Made by a program: the position numbers and the translations under genes. The notes under the pieces are model-generated. The model made no database searches, was not told the origin of the DNA, and worked only from the letters and a program-made list of their open reading frames with translations. 64,000 bases of DNA from NCBI GenBank assembly GCA_028289645.1, contig JANQOK010000008.1, positions 434,001-498,000 of the forward strand, read 5' to 3'. Positions 1-8,316 of this stretch are shown piece after piece. This DNA is from Anderseniella sp. (GTDB lineage: Bacteria > Pseudomonadota > Alphaproteobacteria > Rhizobiales > Aestuariivirgaceae). Within the stretch, counting starts at the first letter, position 1. Each line of letters opens with the position of its first letter.

Positions 1-417
1 GCAGGCAGCAGCCAGCGCCGCTTCGAACCTCAACGCGTACTCCGCGATGTCGCCTGCCCGGTCGATGCCGTTGATGATGCGGCGCGCATTCCAGTAGTCG
101 CATTGCCGGTCATTAATGTAATTTGCAAAGCCTTTGCCGGTGAACCATCCGTCCTTCATGCCCTGGAACATGATGAAAGCCGCGTTGCCCGGCTCCATAA
201 CCAGATCCGGCTCACGCACGAAATCCGTGCCCAGGGCCTTCGACGCGGTTTCGTAATTGAACTTCCATGTCAGCTGGACAAAGCCGCGACCATAGTAGGT
301 CATTCCGGTCAATGGGTCCGGCCTGCCGTACCTCATGCCCCGGCCGCGCCCGTATTCGCGTATCGGCTGCATGGTGCGGGCCGTCTCGTGATATGCCGTT
401 GCCATCGCATAACCGGC
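1..417 (-). pseudogene. GH19 endolysin/chitinase-like fragment, 5' end missing, runs off the left edge
   Basis: The minus-strand frame whose codons end at multiples of three is open from about 417 to position 1. It reads as a glycoside hydrolase family 19 lysozyme/chitinase. Visible signs are the catalytic-Glu motif AYHETARTMQPI near the break, the family signature YYGRGFVQLTWKFNYE, and NARRIINGIDRAGD further on. In phages GH19 enzymes cut peptidoglycan at lysis. The first part of the domain, the start codon and the ribosome binding site are absent. Immediately upstream, in another frame, is the truncated tail gene, so this piece is unlikely to be translated. The stop lies beyond the window. 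The family call is firm; the pseudogene status is inferred from the missing start. Confidence 0.75.
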
Positions 418-1912
418 CTTCGAACAGCGCCACCGCAGATGGCCAGCCGCGCAGGGTGGAAAACTGTCCTTCCGACCAGTCGTTGGTTTCCTCAGAGTCA
501 TGCAGACGGCTCATGACCTCATAAGTTGCTGTCGTGGAGTTGGTTACGCCTGTAATCAGGACATATCCATCGCCACCACCACCGGCATATGTTGCAGTTA
601 CGGTGGCCGTGCCTGAAGTATAGTCTCCGGCCAGGAATCCGGCCCTGAACTGAACAATTGTGTTGGCACTGCCCGGCGTTCTTGTGATCGTGCCCGTTGA
701 ACCGCTTATGATCGTCAGGAACTTCTGCCAGGCCTCCCCTTCGTTGTCAGATATCTGATAGGAGATGTTCCCAGTGTAGGTACCTGCAAGGACAATCTCG
801 ACATCACGCTCTTCGGTGTTCTCATTTTCGCCGTCGGAATCAATGTCGTAACGGCTGTTTCCGGAGACCCGTATCTCGTCGGTGTACTGGTCATCGCCGG
901 CTAGGCTGGCTGAAACGACTGTTCGGCTGTGTGACAGGCGAAACACCGTACCAACATGGCCCGGCTTGAAGAACGGCGACGATGCGGTGAGTGTGCCATT
1001 TCCAGTCCGGGCAGACGGGGTCAGTGAAACATCAGCGGTTTTCCCCCTGAAAGGTCCGTCCAAAAACTCATATTCAGTGATTGACCACGACGTTTGCGCC
1101 CGGCGTTCAACGCGCTTTGGCTGGTATGACTGGTCCGATGATGTGATGAAAATGACATCGCCGGATTGGGCATGTCTGAGCTTGAAAAGATCGGCGGCAG
1201 CGAATGCCGTGGTCAGCTCCATCACGCCGGATGCAGCGATGGAAACATCGGAAACAATCCGCTCTGCCTCACTCTCCACTGAAAACTGCAGGTGGTAGGT
1301 TCCCCCTGTCGGCGTAAAGGCAATCGAGTGAAAGCCTGTCCTGAGTTCGGTTTCCTGAATGTATTCGTCGCCACCATCGGTTGAACCGCAGCGAAACTTC
1401 ACTGGCCCGCGGTCGATCGAGATTTCGACCGCATGTTCAACATTCTGGTCCGGCACCGAAACAGTGTCAGACCGCTTGGCAAGCGTCGTCCCGCCTCTCA
1501 CCGGTGTTTGCAGCGTCAGAACGCCACCAGAGATGGTCGCCACCCCGCCGCCGGCAGTGGTCAGTGTCCAGCCGGTTGAAGACGAAAAGTCACCATTTGT
1601 AACAACTGTCGAAACTGCGGCCCGGGTGATCAGCTCATCACCAATCCGAACGCGCAGCTTGTGGTCCGAGAACTCCAGAAGCGCAGTATCAGTCGCGGAA
1701 AAGACGAAAGGGATATTCCGGGCTTCGCCGTCTCCGTCTGTCGACGACAGGTAGGCAAGTCCGGGCCGGGCCATCATTGGTCCGATGACACGCGGAAAGC
1801 AATTCTTCATCACTTCTGCCGAGATGCGCATACGCGACAGGTCAACACGGCCCAGGGCAAGCGGCGACACCTCGCCGCCGTTCATGGCGAACACGTAGGA
1901 CTTTTCGCGCAT
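212..1912 (-). pseudogene. Tail tubular protein B-like gene, truncated and fused out of frame
   Basis: Starts at an ATG overlapping the tail tubular A stop (TGATG). The first ~500 residues look like the N-terminal part of podovirus tail tubular B/phage stabilisation-type proteins: an N-terminal GGEVSPLALGRVDLSRM motif, a statement of matrix position (KNCFPRVIGPMMARPGL), and beta-rich repeats. Such proteins usually continue after GWPSAVALFEGRL with a Trp-Gly-rich segment. Here the reading leaves that frame at about 410-420 and ends with 65 residues that match nothing, while the overlapping frame encodes GH19 endolysin. The gene is therefore probably cut by a deletion that joined it to a lysis gene. 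An assembly join is the alternative. Confidence 0.7.
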
Positions 1913-2559
1913 CACGCCCGCCTGTGGTCAAGGCTCGACCGGCGGCTGGAAAACCGGCCGGCGATCCAGCGCCCTGGCCTGCCGGTCTGTGCCGGTTGCT
2001 GCAGGGCTTCGTAGGTGTTGGCCTTGCCAAGCGCGTCCTGTTTCAGCCTCACAAGCTCGCCCCGCAGTTCCGAGGAGCCGGTAAGCTTCGGCACAATGCG
2101 GTAAGCCAGTTCCGTGCATGCGGCTTCAGTGAGGCGTTCCGGCCATCGAGCGAGATCAAGGCCGTAGCTGGCATCGCTGGACGTGTAACGAAGGTAAAGC
2201 GGTGTCGCGTCGCACCACAGGTAGCCGCCTTCAATCAGATAGGCGCGGCTGTCTGTCTGGTAGTCCAGCGGCGGATCCAGGTTCTCAGAGGCGGACACCA
2301 CGTACTTGCGCACAAAATCTGTCGGCAAATCATGTGCATATGCATAACCGAAGGCTGGCGTAACACCATCATTCACGGTGATCTGCGTGGTGCGCATGGC
2401 ATGGGTCCAGAAGCCTGCCTCCATCAGCGATTGCAGCACCGGCCCATAGTGGACGTCGCACAATCTGCGGGCCTCGTTATTCTCACTCAGCGATGCCACA
2501 GGCGTCTGCTTGCAGTGCAGGATGGCGCGCTGATAGATCTCCAGCTTGGAGGTTGCCAT
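1912..2559 (-). CDS. Tail tubular protein A-like (T7 gp11-type) protein
   Basis: A 215-residue protein with the typical opening of podovirus tail tubular A/adaptor proteins: a short helix (SKLEIYQRAILHC), then VASLSENNEARRLCDVHYGP, then a segment describing a tail-adaptor core (LMEAGFWTHAMR). In T7-like phages this dodecameric protein joins the portal to the tail nozzle. Four bases separate it from the upstream 167-aa gene, and its TGA overlaps the start of the tail tubular B-like gene, so the three are translationally linked. The C-terminal 30 residues are Arg-rich and vary in the family. The position, after capsid and before tail tubular B, agrees with T7-like gene order. Confidence 0.75.
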   Translation of the reverse strand: MATSKLEIYQRAILHCKQTPVASLSENNEARRLCDVHYGPVLQSLMEAGFWTHAMRTTQITVNDGVTPAFGYAYAHDLPTDFVRKYVVSASENLDPPLDYQTDSRAYLIEGGYLWCDATPLYLRYTSSDASYGLDLARWPERLTEAACTELAYRIVPKLTGSSELRGELVRLKQDALGKANTYEALQQPAQTGRPGRWIAGRFSSRRSSLDHRRA

Positions 2560-2563
2560 GGCT

Positions 2564-3067
2564 TCAGGCCGCCGCCTTGCGGTTCATGGTGCCCAGATGG
2601 GTGTCGAGCGCGCACTCCGCATCGACCCTGGTTGTGAGTCCGGCAAACAGGACAACACCATCCGGGTCGATCACCCGCCAGCCGTTCTGGCCATTGGATT
2701 CGATGGCGTGGAGCTTTCGCAACCGCTCAATTTCGGGACGGCCCAACGCCTTCACGTCATACTCCACATGCCGCACCACTGCGACGCGCAGGTAGTTGCG
2801 CCCGGCCTCCAGCACCCTTAGATCGGCTTCCCAACGCAAGCGCTGATCGATGCAGGTGAGTAGGGATTTCGGCGTCACCCGGGCTGCATGGTGGGCCCAA
2901 TAGGATGGTTTGCAGATGTCGTCCAGTTGGTCGCCATCGGGGACCTGCACCATGAACCTGTTTTCAACATGGCCTGCCTGTTGGAACACGCAGGGGCCGT
3001 TGGGGCATGTTTTGACAGAGTCGGTCGTATTTGCGGCAGTCGGGTTCGAGACAGGTTTCTTCGCCAT
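2564..3067 (-). CDS. Phage virion-region protein of unknown function
   Basis: A 167-residue soluble protein. I chose the ATG giving MAKKPVSNPTAANT because an AAGGA-like site lies upstream and the longer frame has no plausible site. An N-terminal disordered Pro/Ala/Thr segment is followed by a compact domain with CPNGPCVFQ and paired hydrophobic strands near YLRVAVVRHVEYDV. No signal peptide or membrane helix is seen. It sits between the lipoprotein and tail tubular A, in the operon, so a structural or assembly role is likely. I do not recognise the family. Confidence 0.6.
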   Translation of the reverse strand: MAKKPVSNPTAANTTDSVKTCPNGPCVFQQAGHVENRFMVQVPDGDQLDDICKPSYWAHHAARVTPKSLLTCIDQRLRWEADLRVLEAGRNYLRVAVVRHVEYDVKALGRPEIERLRKLHAIESNGQNGWRVIDPDGVVLFAGLTTRVDAECALDTHLGTMNRKAAA

Positions 3068-3250
3068 TTCTTCGATTGGTTCCTTACGGTTGAATTGCAA
3101 GACGGAGCGCGGTTGCGTGAACGAACCGCGCTCCGTTTGCAGTGTTGAATTGGTCCTGGGTGCAGAGTGCAGGGTGCAGACCCTCATGCACGGCTTGCCG
3201 TTGCAGTTGGAAGCTTCAGGCCGGTTCGCAGTATTGGGACAGACCGTCGG

Positions 3251-3868
3251 TCAACTCGGCGGCAGGCCGTACTGAACTTGGGGACCTGCCCCAGGCAGTT
3301 GTTGCCTGAGATTGTCGAGCACGAACCGGTCAGTGAACGTGCCGGCGCTGGTGTGCATGGTCATATTGGCGATCGGGGTCAACTGTGCATTGGTCAGGCT
3401 GTATTCCACCTCGACAAACACCTTCTCGACGTCGCCTTCACGCAAGCCCGGCCGCCGCGGCTGGGTAAACGCCCAGCGGTTGGTATCTATGACGAACTGT
3501 GCTTGCGAACCGATCGAACATCCCACAACGCCAACGCTGGGATATCCGGTCATGCTGATTGAGATCCGCCTGCCGGTGCCTCGCTTCGACACCTTGCCTT
3601 GCGCGTGGCTGACCTGACATCGGGTGGCTGGCGGGAACCCGTCCAGGGTGAGCTCATAATAGCGTTGCTGCGGCGGATATCTGCCAACATTGGCAGGCAG
3701 TCCTGCACTTTCCGGAGGCTGATTTCCCGAATAACTGCCCTCACTACCAGTCCCGGCAACACCGGCCGGCGTCTCATCATCGCCGAACAGTGACAAGCCG
3801 GAGGTTCCGCACCCGGCGGCAAGACTGCACAAAACGCCGACAACGGCAATTTCAACAACACGTCTCAT
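3251..3868 (-). CDS. Lipoprotein encoded inside the virion gene block
   Basis: A 205-residue protein with a signal peptide and lipobox LAAGC at residues 16-20, followed by a low-complexity Gly/Ser/Pro linker to about residue 60 and a folded domain. That domain has a CQVSHAQGK...GVVGCSIG pair of cysteines that could form a disulfide. It should therefore be lipid-anchored in the inner or outer membrane rather than packaged in the virion. Phage lipoproteins of this sort include superinfection-exclusion proteins and spanins. Neither family is recognised here, so the role is open. It is co-directional with the virion genes but set apart by 183 and 329 bases, which fits an added cargo gene. Confidence 0.55.
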   Translation of the reverse strand: MRRVVEIAVVGVLCSLAAGCGTSGLSLFGDDETPAGVAGTGSEGSYSGNQPPESAGLPANVGRYPPQQRYYELTLDGFPPATRCQVSHAQGKVSKRGTGRRISISMTGYPSVGVVGCSIGSQAQFVIDTNRWAFTQPRRPGLREGDVEKVFVEVEYSLTNAQLTPIANMTMHTSAGTFTDRFVLDNLRQQLPGAGPQVQYGLPPS

Positions 3869-4197
3869 GAGCAGGACTGTGTAACACGCTTACAAAACAC
3901 GCAATGGCATTTGTTGGATGTCCACTGCAGATAGCAGCACTGCAGGAGCAATGAGGCAAAGATGCGTCGGGACCGTGAGCAAACTTCTTCATCATGACCC
4001 TGAACTGCTGGAATTTGCCGGAAATTTTGTCACCAGCTCAAAGCTTCTAACAGGCGACAGGGTTCATCTATTGCGCGAGCATGGGGCTACCTAGGTAATA
4101 ACAACAACAATTAGGAGATGGCGGCCGTGCCGCATCCGCGGGCCGATCGCTGTCCCAGCCCGGCAATCTGCCGGGCCGGATGTGGTGTTGCAAAGCG
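3869..4197. other. Intergenic stretch downstream of the capsid genes
   Basis: No convincing coding frame is seen on either strand. The part next to the 86-aa gene contains a GC-rich hairpin (4159-4175) that may end the capsid transcript. The middle is moderately AT-rich (for example around 4090-4110) and could hold a promoter for the lipoprotein gene, but no clear -35/-10 pair was found. Confidence 0.4.
4159..4175 (-). terminator. Hairpin downstream of the capsid genes, terminator candidate
   Basis: A perfect 7-bp stem (CCCGGCA/TGCCGGG) with a 3-base loop lies 22 bases after the stop of the 86-aa gene. T7-like phages commonly carry a partial terminator after the capsid gene. There is no U-run after the stem, so this may be a weak or Rho-assisted terminator, or an RNA processing site. 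Confidence 0.35.
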
Positions 4198-4458
4198 TCA
4201 GGCAAGGATGGCCGCCGACATGGTTGCCGCGCCGCCTTCAGTCACAGCGGTGACAACATGTGTGGTGGCGCCAATTGTTGCTGTGGTCTTCACATAGATC
4301 ACTACGTCATTGACCTTCATGCCCTTGGCAGCGCCGTCTTCGATGAAATCGGCGGCGTCCGCATCGGTGTGAATGTCAGTGCCGTAAGCCAGCCAGACTT
4401 TCGGCTGGTCGCCCACGCTCGGGATCACACAGTTCCATTGCTCGGTTACATAAGCCAT
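4198..4458 (-). CDS. Small head-region phage protein (86 aa)
   Basis: An 86-residue beta-rich protein with no membrane segment. A good ribosome binding site (GGAAAGGA, about 6 bases before ATG) marks the start. It lies 15 bases downstream of the major capsid gene, the usual place for a head decoration or capsid-associated protein. Alternating valine and threonine in VVIYVKTTATIGATTHVV suggests strands. No specific family is recognised, so decoration is an inference from size and position. Confidence 0.6.
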   Translation of the reverse strand: MAYVTEQWNCVIPSVGDQPKVWLAYGTDIHTDADAADFIEDGAAKGMKVNDVVIYVKTTATIGATTHVVTAVTEGGAATMSAAILA

Positions 4459-4473
4459 GTGTTGTCCTTTCCG

Positions 4474-5346
4474 TTAAGACGCCACGATGGCCGAGCCATC
4501 GTGTGTCATTTGAACGATACCGGTGTTCTGCAGCAGCTTGGCTTCGTGGAAGAGCGAACAGCGCGACCAGGACAGTTGCTGCTTGTCCTCATAGCCGATG
4601 GCAACGTCCATGCCCTTGGCATCTGCGGCATGGCCGATCGCGTTGCGGTGATACATGAAACACAGCTCCGAACTGGTGCCGAGACCGGCAATCTGGTTTG
4701 AGACGATCCACTTCACACCGAGCCACTCATACCAGCCCTGCCCCATGCTCGAGGCCGTCTTGGCATCCATGGCGTTCCAGCCAGGATAGTTCACCGCCGG
4801 CTTGACCGTCACAAAGTCCGCACTTGAAAATGTCGCAATGGTCATCAGGTAGGCCAGGAAGGCGGGTGATATGACTGCGAACACATTGCCGTCCCATGGA
4901 ACGCCGTTGTTCATCAGGTAGGTGGTCGCCTTCTGAACCATGGTCAGGGACGCGGTCGCCGTTGCACCGGTGGTTATGGTGCCGGTTTCTAGCTGGGCCA
5001 GAATGGCCGCATCGATATCCCGGTTCAGGACAGACATGGTGTTGATCTGCATGATCTCACGCTGATCGCCCTGTGACTGGAAAATGTTGAAGCCGGTCAT
5101 CTCGATGAGGTCGTGCTTTTCCTTCAGCGTGACGGTGGTTTGGGTATTGTTGTTGTCGCGCGCCGGGATCAGACCGCCGACGCCGCGTGTCACGGTAGTG
5201 CCCGATGAATCGACGATCAGGAATGTGGCCTGATTGCCTTTGGTCTGACTTTCCTTGGTGGTAGTATCCTTTAGAAGCGATTGCCGCTGGCCAAAGGCCA
5301 GAACCATCTCTTCCCGGTATTGAATCATTGGGGCTGCACCAGGCAT
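4474..5346 (-). CDS. Major capsid protein
   Basis: A 290-residue protein with the look of HK97-fold capsid proteins from alphaproteobacterial podoviruses. It has an N-arm with charged helix (QYREEMVLAFGQRQSLLKD), an extended loop region (TKGNQATFLI..TRGVGGLIPARD), a spine helix (INTMSVLNRDIDAAILAQLE), and a C-terminal segment with a Gly-Trp-Tyr turn and FMYHRNAIGHA. A strong ribosome binding site (GAAGGAGG) precedes the ATG. Its location next to scaffold and portal supports the call. Many copies would form the head shell. The exact capsid subfamily was not resolved. Confidence 0.8.
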   Translation of the reverse strand: MPGAAPMIQYREEMVLAFGQRQSLLKDTTTKESQTKGNQATFLIVDSSGTTVTRGVGGLIPARDNNNTQTTVTLKEKHDLIEMTGFNIFQSQGDQREIMQINTMSVLNRDIDAAILAQLETGTITTGATATASLTMVQKATTYLMNNGVPWDGNVFAVISPAFLAYLMTIATFSSADFVTVKPAVNYPGWNAMDAKTASSMGQGWYEWLGVKWIVSNQIAGLGTSSELCFMYHRNAIGHAADAKGMDVAIGYEDKQQLSWSRCSLFHEAKLLQNTGIVQMTHDGSAIVAS

Positions 5347-5544
5347 GGTGTTCCTCCTTCAATTGATGGGTTGAATGAAAGCTTGGTCCTGAACGGGTGG
5401 CCGGAGGGCAAGCGAACGCCGGGAGGTCTTCGGTTCAGCAAAGAGCCGGTTTCGCCTGCCTGCAGGGGCGCTGGGACAGCAGCGGTTTGGATTGGGGTCT
5501 TACCCCCAGGTACAACCGGGACCGCGGGTGGCGGGAAGGCCGGT

Positions 5545-6684
5545 TTACGGGGTTAAAGGCGGCGGCCCGAGGCCAGGTACCCATTTCACCCCGTCCGCGA
5601 ACGGGTCGCGGCCGTCAAATGGATCTTCATCGTCCGGGATGACGGCCCAGTCATCCAGCGTCAGACTGGAAAACACTTCGTCCGCCATCTGGCGGATGTT
5701 GAGTTCATCGACGCCGGAAAAACCGGCATACTTGTTGGGTTTTGTTCCCGGCAGATGGTTGAGGTCAGGATCTGGAAGTCCCGGTTCGGGCAAAGCACCG
5801 GAGGGCGACACAGACAAATCGCTGCGGCCCGGCGAAAAACCATCAAAATCAGCCCGCCCGCCAGGTGCCACATTCCTCAGGTCGCCGCGATCCCGCTTGC
5901 GGCTCCCAGGCCCATGCGGGTCCCCTGGTCGTGTGCCGGGTTTGGTGCCGGGCCCAGGCCGGGACGGTTCGGCGCTTTCGGTCCACTGTGCCGGCCTGCT
6001 TCGATGCAGGTACCGGGCTGCTTTTCCCGCATCGGTAAAATCGAACCTGTTCTCCCATCCCGAAGAAGGCCAGTTCACACTGGCGGTCGGCAGACGCCTC
6101 TTGGTACGGTTGTGGCGCGGATTGCTGGACAACCATTTGTCGGGATCGGTTTCGGCAACGACCACCGGCTGCAGAACCACGCCGTTCGGCAACTGTGTGG
6201 TTCTCGCGCCATTGACCCGCCATCCGGCATCAGGCGCCGGCTCCCAACTTACATCATCGCTGCTGCCGCCGGGAAAGGAGTTCAGCATGATTTGTTGTGC
6301 AAATTTGATGACGTCGGCTGTACTTCCTTCATTTGCCCGAACGTATCGGCCGATCTCGCGGCCAATCGAATTGTTGTAGTCATCCATCGACTTGTCGGAA
6401 AAGAAATTCCAATCCTCCTCATGCCCGGCCAACAGTACTCTGGCATGGTGATCTCCATAAACACGGTGCAATTCCCCGGCAATCAGCAAATGGCGAAATG
6501 CATCTGCTGGCCCATCTACGCGGCCCGGTAGCTGCGACGCGGTCGCCAAGCTGACAGCCCAATCCGCAGCTCCGTCAGTTGCAGCGTTCTGAAATCTGCG
6601 CCAGATGGACAACGCTGATTCCGGTAATTCGTGCGTGTAACCTCCTCTATTATTTTCAGCATCTTCTGCTTCACTCACGAACAA
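5545..6684 (-). CDS. DAFRH/HE/MDxxNNxxGR-motif protein (DUF6973-like), accessory phage gene
   Basis: A 379-residue protein with no signal peptide. Residues 58-115 carry an ordered motif set: DAFRH at 61-65, HE at 88-89 and MDDYNNSIGRE at 100-110. I recall this set from proteins annotated with DUF6973, a small domain often found at the C-terminal ends of large secreted or polymorphic-toxin-like proteins. The conserved D, R, H, H, E and N residues could form an active site, but no activity is established. Residues 225-330 are Pro/Gly/Arg-rich and probably disordered, and the C-terminus is acidic. The start codon overlaps the end of the upstream membrane-protein gene by 14 bases. It interrupts the usual scaffold-capsid adjacency. 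A toxin, an injected virion protein or a host-modifying enzyme are all possible. Confidence 0.6.
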   Translation of the reverse strand: MFVSEAEDAENNRGGYTHELPESALSIWRRFQNAATDGAADWAVSLATASQLPGRVDGPADAFRHLLIAGELHRVYGDHHARVLLAGHEEDWNFFSDKSMDDYNNSIGREIGRYVRANEGSTADVIKFAQQIMLNSFPGGSSDDVSWEPAPDAGWRVNGARTTQLPNGVVLQPVVVAETDPDKWLSSNPRHNRTKRRLPTASVNWPSSGWENRFDFTDAGKAARYLHRSRPAQWTESAEPSRPGPGTKPGTRPGDPHGPGSRKRDRGDLRNVAPGGRADFDGFSPGRSDLSVSPSGALPEPGLPDPDLNHLPGTKPNKYAGFSGVDELNIRQMADEVFSSLTLDDWAVIPDDEDPFDGRDPFADGVKWVPGLGPPPLTP

Positions 6685-7120
6685 TCTCCAATTTTGTCCC
6701 TTTCAGCTTTTTCACTCTAAAGAATGTCAAACCAACAAACAGAAACGCTGGAAAAACAAAAATCAAAAACAGCCGAAATTGAGTTCTCATTGCATCAGCA
6801 CCGCCAATTCTATACTCACCTGGCAATTCTGTGATTTGGTGTATAAAAAAACCGGCGAGCCACAAAAACATTATAGCACAATTCAATAATATAAGAAATT
6901 TTCTAAAAATAAAAATCGACAATATCAAAATTACAAAAATTACGACTATTATCAATATCACCAAATCAACCAATACATAATTCGCACGACTAATTATTTT
7001 CGGAAAAGCCGTAGTAAAGGTAAAAAAACAGGCCAAGACATAGAACAAATATGTCACCAACCACCAGATCATGCGGCGGCCAGCATCTTCGGCAACCTCA
7101 CGATTCCTCTGAACAGACAT
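6671..7120 (-). CDS. AT-rich four-helix membrane protein, partner of the DAFRH-motif gene
   Basis: A 149-residue protein. The ATG at 7120 follows an AGGGA site about 8 bases upstream and is preferred over the longer frame. Four hydrophobic segments are visible, at roughly residues 15-38 (WWLVTYLFYVLACFFTF), 45-68 (rich in V and I), 70-92, and 114-136. Its DNA is markedly AT-rich compared with flanking virion genes, which points to separate acquisition. The stop overlaps the next gene by 14 bases, so the two are translated together. A small multi-pass protein encoded tightly with a putative effector resembles an immunity or exclusion protein, but a holin-like role cannot be excluded. No family was recognised. 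Confidence 0.6.
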   Translation of the reverse strand: MSVQRNREVAEDAGRRMIWWLVTYLFYVLACFFTFTTAFPKIISRANYVLVDLVILIIVVIFVILILSIFIFRKFLILLNCAIMFLWLAGFFIHQITELPGEYRIGGADAMRTQFRLFLIFVFPAFLFVGLTFFRVKKLKGTKLEIVRE

Positions 7121-7156
7121 TGTCAGGTCCCTTCGACCGCCAAACAAGGTGTGGTT

Positions 7157-7190
7157 ACAAGTCACTGTGAGGTGACGCTCACAAGTCACT
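7157..7190 (-). promoter_or_regulatory. Operator-like direct repeats in the leader of the accessory pair
   Basis: Two identical 10-base direct repeats, ACAAGTCACT on the plus strand, lie at 7157-7166 and 7181-7190, 24 bases apart start to start. Between them, GTCAC at 7161-7165 and GTGAC at 7172-7176 form an inverted repeat. They sit just downstream of the predicted promoter and upstream of the membrane-protein start. That position suits a repressor operator or a structured leader RNA. The binding protein is unknown. Confidence 0.4.
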
Positions 7191-7205
7191 TTTCACCGTA
7201 CTGAC

Positions 7206-7234
7206 AGTATTGGACCAAAACAAGAACATTTCAA
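7206..7234 (-). promoter_or_regulatory. Sigma70-like promoter for the accessory pair
   Basis: On the minus strand TTGAAA (7229-7234) is followed after exactly 17 bases by AATACT (7206-7211), close to the TTGACA-17-TATAAT consensus. Transcription would begin near 7199 and give an ~80-base leader before the membrane-protein ATG. A private promoter is typical of phage accessory (moron) genes expressed from the host chromosome. The call comes from sequence match only. Confidence 0.5.
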
Positions 7235-7335
7235 CAGCAATATGGGTTGAATCGATCAACCCCGCTAACCGGCCCGGCATCTTGGGCCCCAATCAGCAGC
7301 ATGGAATCTCAGTTGCGAGACTCCGCTCAAGCTAT

Positions 7336-8316
7336 CTATCTCTTGGCGTTGAGCAATTTGCCGTATTCCACATCCAGGCCTTCGCGTTTGTATCTGGAAT
7401 AGTCGGTGGACATGATTTTCCGGATCTCATCTATGCGGGCCTGCACGTTGTGCCCAGCTGAAGTTTCGCCAGCCTGCAGCACGGTGCCGCCTTCCGCGCG
7501 AGCCAACTGATTGATGAACGTGTTGAACTTCGGATCGTCCGCAAGACGCAGTCCTTCCGGCGTGCGCGCAGTGACGAAGGACTGCCAGTCATCGCCAAGC
7601 CTGTCCTGCATGAACTGGGCGTTCAGCGCGATGTTCTTCCTGTAATCCGCCCCCCACTCCGTACGCAGGCTGTCTTCAGCTTCCTCCTGCCGCATGGCAT
7701 CGGTCTCCGCCTGGCGCTCCATCTGCCTGAGCGCCACGTCATTGGCCACCGACATGATCTTTTCCGCATGTTCCGGCGGCATGTCGAGTTCATGAAATGT
7801 GCCGCGAAAGGCATCAATCGAGGCTTTGCCGAATTCGTCCAGATCCTCATATTTGCCGTCCAGCAGGATCGGGACGTCATAATCATCCGGCGTTTGTGGA
7901 ATGCCGCGCTCCAGCCGCCACTCGGCCAGCTGTTCTTGGCTCGCATCCGGGCCGGGCCGAAGCTTTACATCGCCGGAGCGAATCCGCTGCTGGGCCGACA
8001 GCAGCGCCTTGCCGACCGCATCAGGTGACCTGTAGCGCTCCAGCAGGCGGGCCGCCTTGGCATCGCCATCAGCCATCTGCGCGCGCCAGTCATCCGGCCA
8101 TGCCGGCTGCCCGGCGCCGGGTTGTTTTGCGGCCGGCGGATCTGTTTCGGGCGAGCCTGCCAACGCATCGTCATAAAGCGAGGTGTCCTTGCCGTTGTCC
8201 GACCAGGACTGCGTCCTGTCTTGCGGGATCACCTCTTCGGCAGCAGTTTCTTCGGATGAACCTTCCGCATCGGCATCGGCAGGCGAGGGAACGATTTCAG
8301 ACCGGTGTGAATTCAC
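7336..8316 (-). CDS. Phage scaffolding protein
   Basis: A 326-residue, highly charged, helix-rich protein. The GTG at 8316 is chosen because AGGAGA lies about 7 bases upstream and the start overlaps the upstream stop (GTGA). The N-terminal 90 residues are acidic and Pro/Ala-rich and probably disordered; then come RLLERYRSPDAVGKALLSAQ and a long helical region with EHAEKIMSVANDVALRQMERQ. This Pro-rich N-terminus plus helical C-terminus, and the position between portal and capsid, match T7-like scaffold proteins that guide procapsid assembly and then leave the head. Confidence 0.72.
   Translation of the reverse strand: MNSHRSEIVPSPADADAEGSSEETAAEEVIPQDRTQSWSDNGKDTSLYDDALAGSPETDPPAAKQPGAGQPAWPDDWRAQMADGDAKAARLLERYRSPDAVGKALLSAQQRIRSGDVKLRPGPDASQEQLAEWRLERGIPQTPDDYDVPILLDGKYEDLDEFGKASIDAFRGTFHELDMPPEHAEKIMSVANDVALRQMERQAETDAMRQEEAEDSLRTEWGADYRKNIALNAQFMQDRLGDDWQSFVTARTPEGLRLADDPKFNTFINQLARAEGGTVLQAGETSAGHNVQARIDEIRKIMSTDYSRYKREGLDVEYGKLLNAKR

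Noticed and set aside
1924-2637. Plus-strand 237-codon frame over tail tubular A
   Set aside because: Antisense to a recognised tail gene; no recognisable motif.
5545-7120. Holin plus endolysin reading of the accessory pair
   Set aside because: The DAFRH-motif protein has no lysozyme or amidase motif, and a GH19 endolysin fragment is already present in the same block. Not excluded completely.
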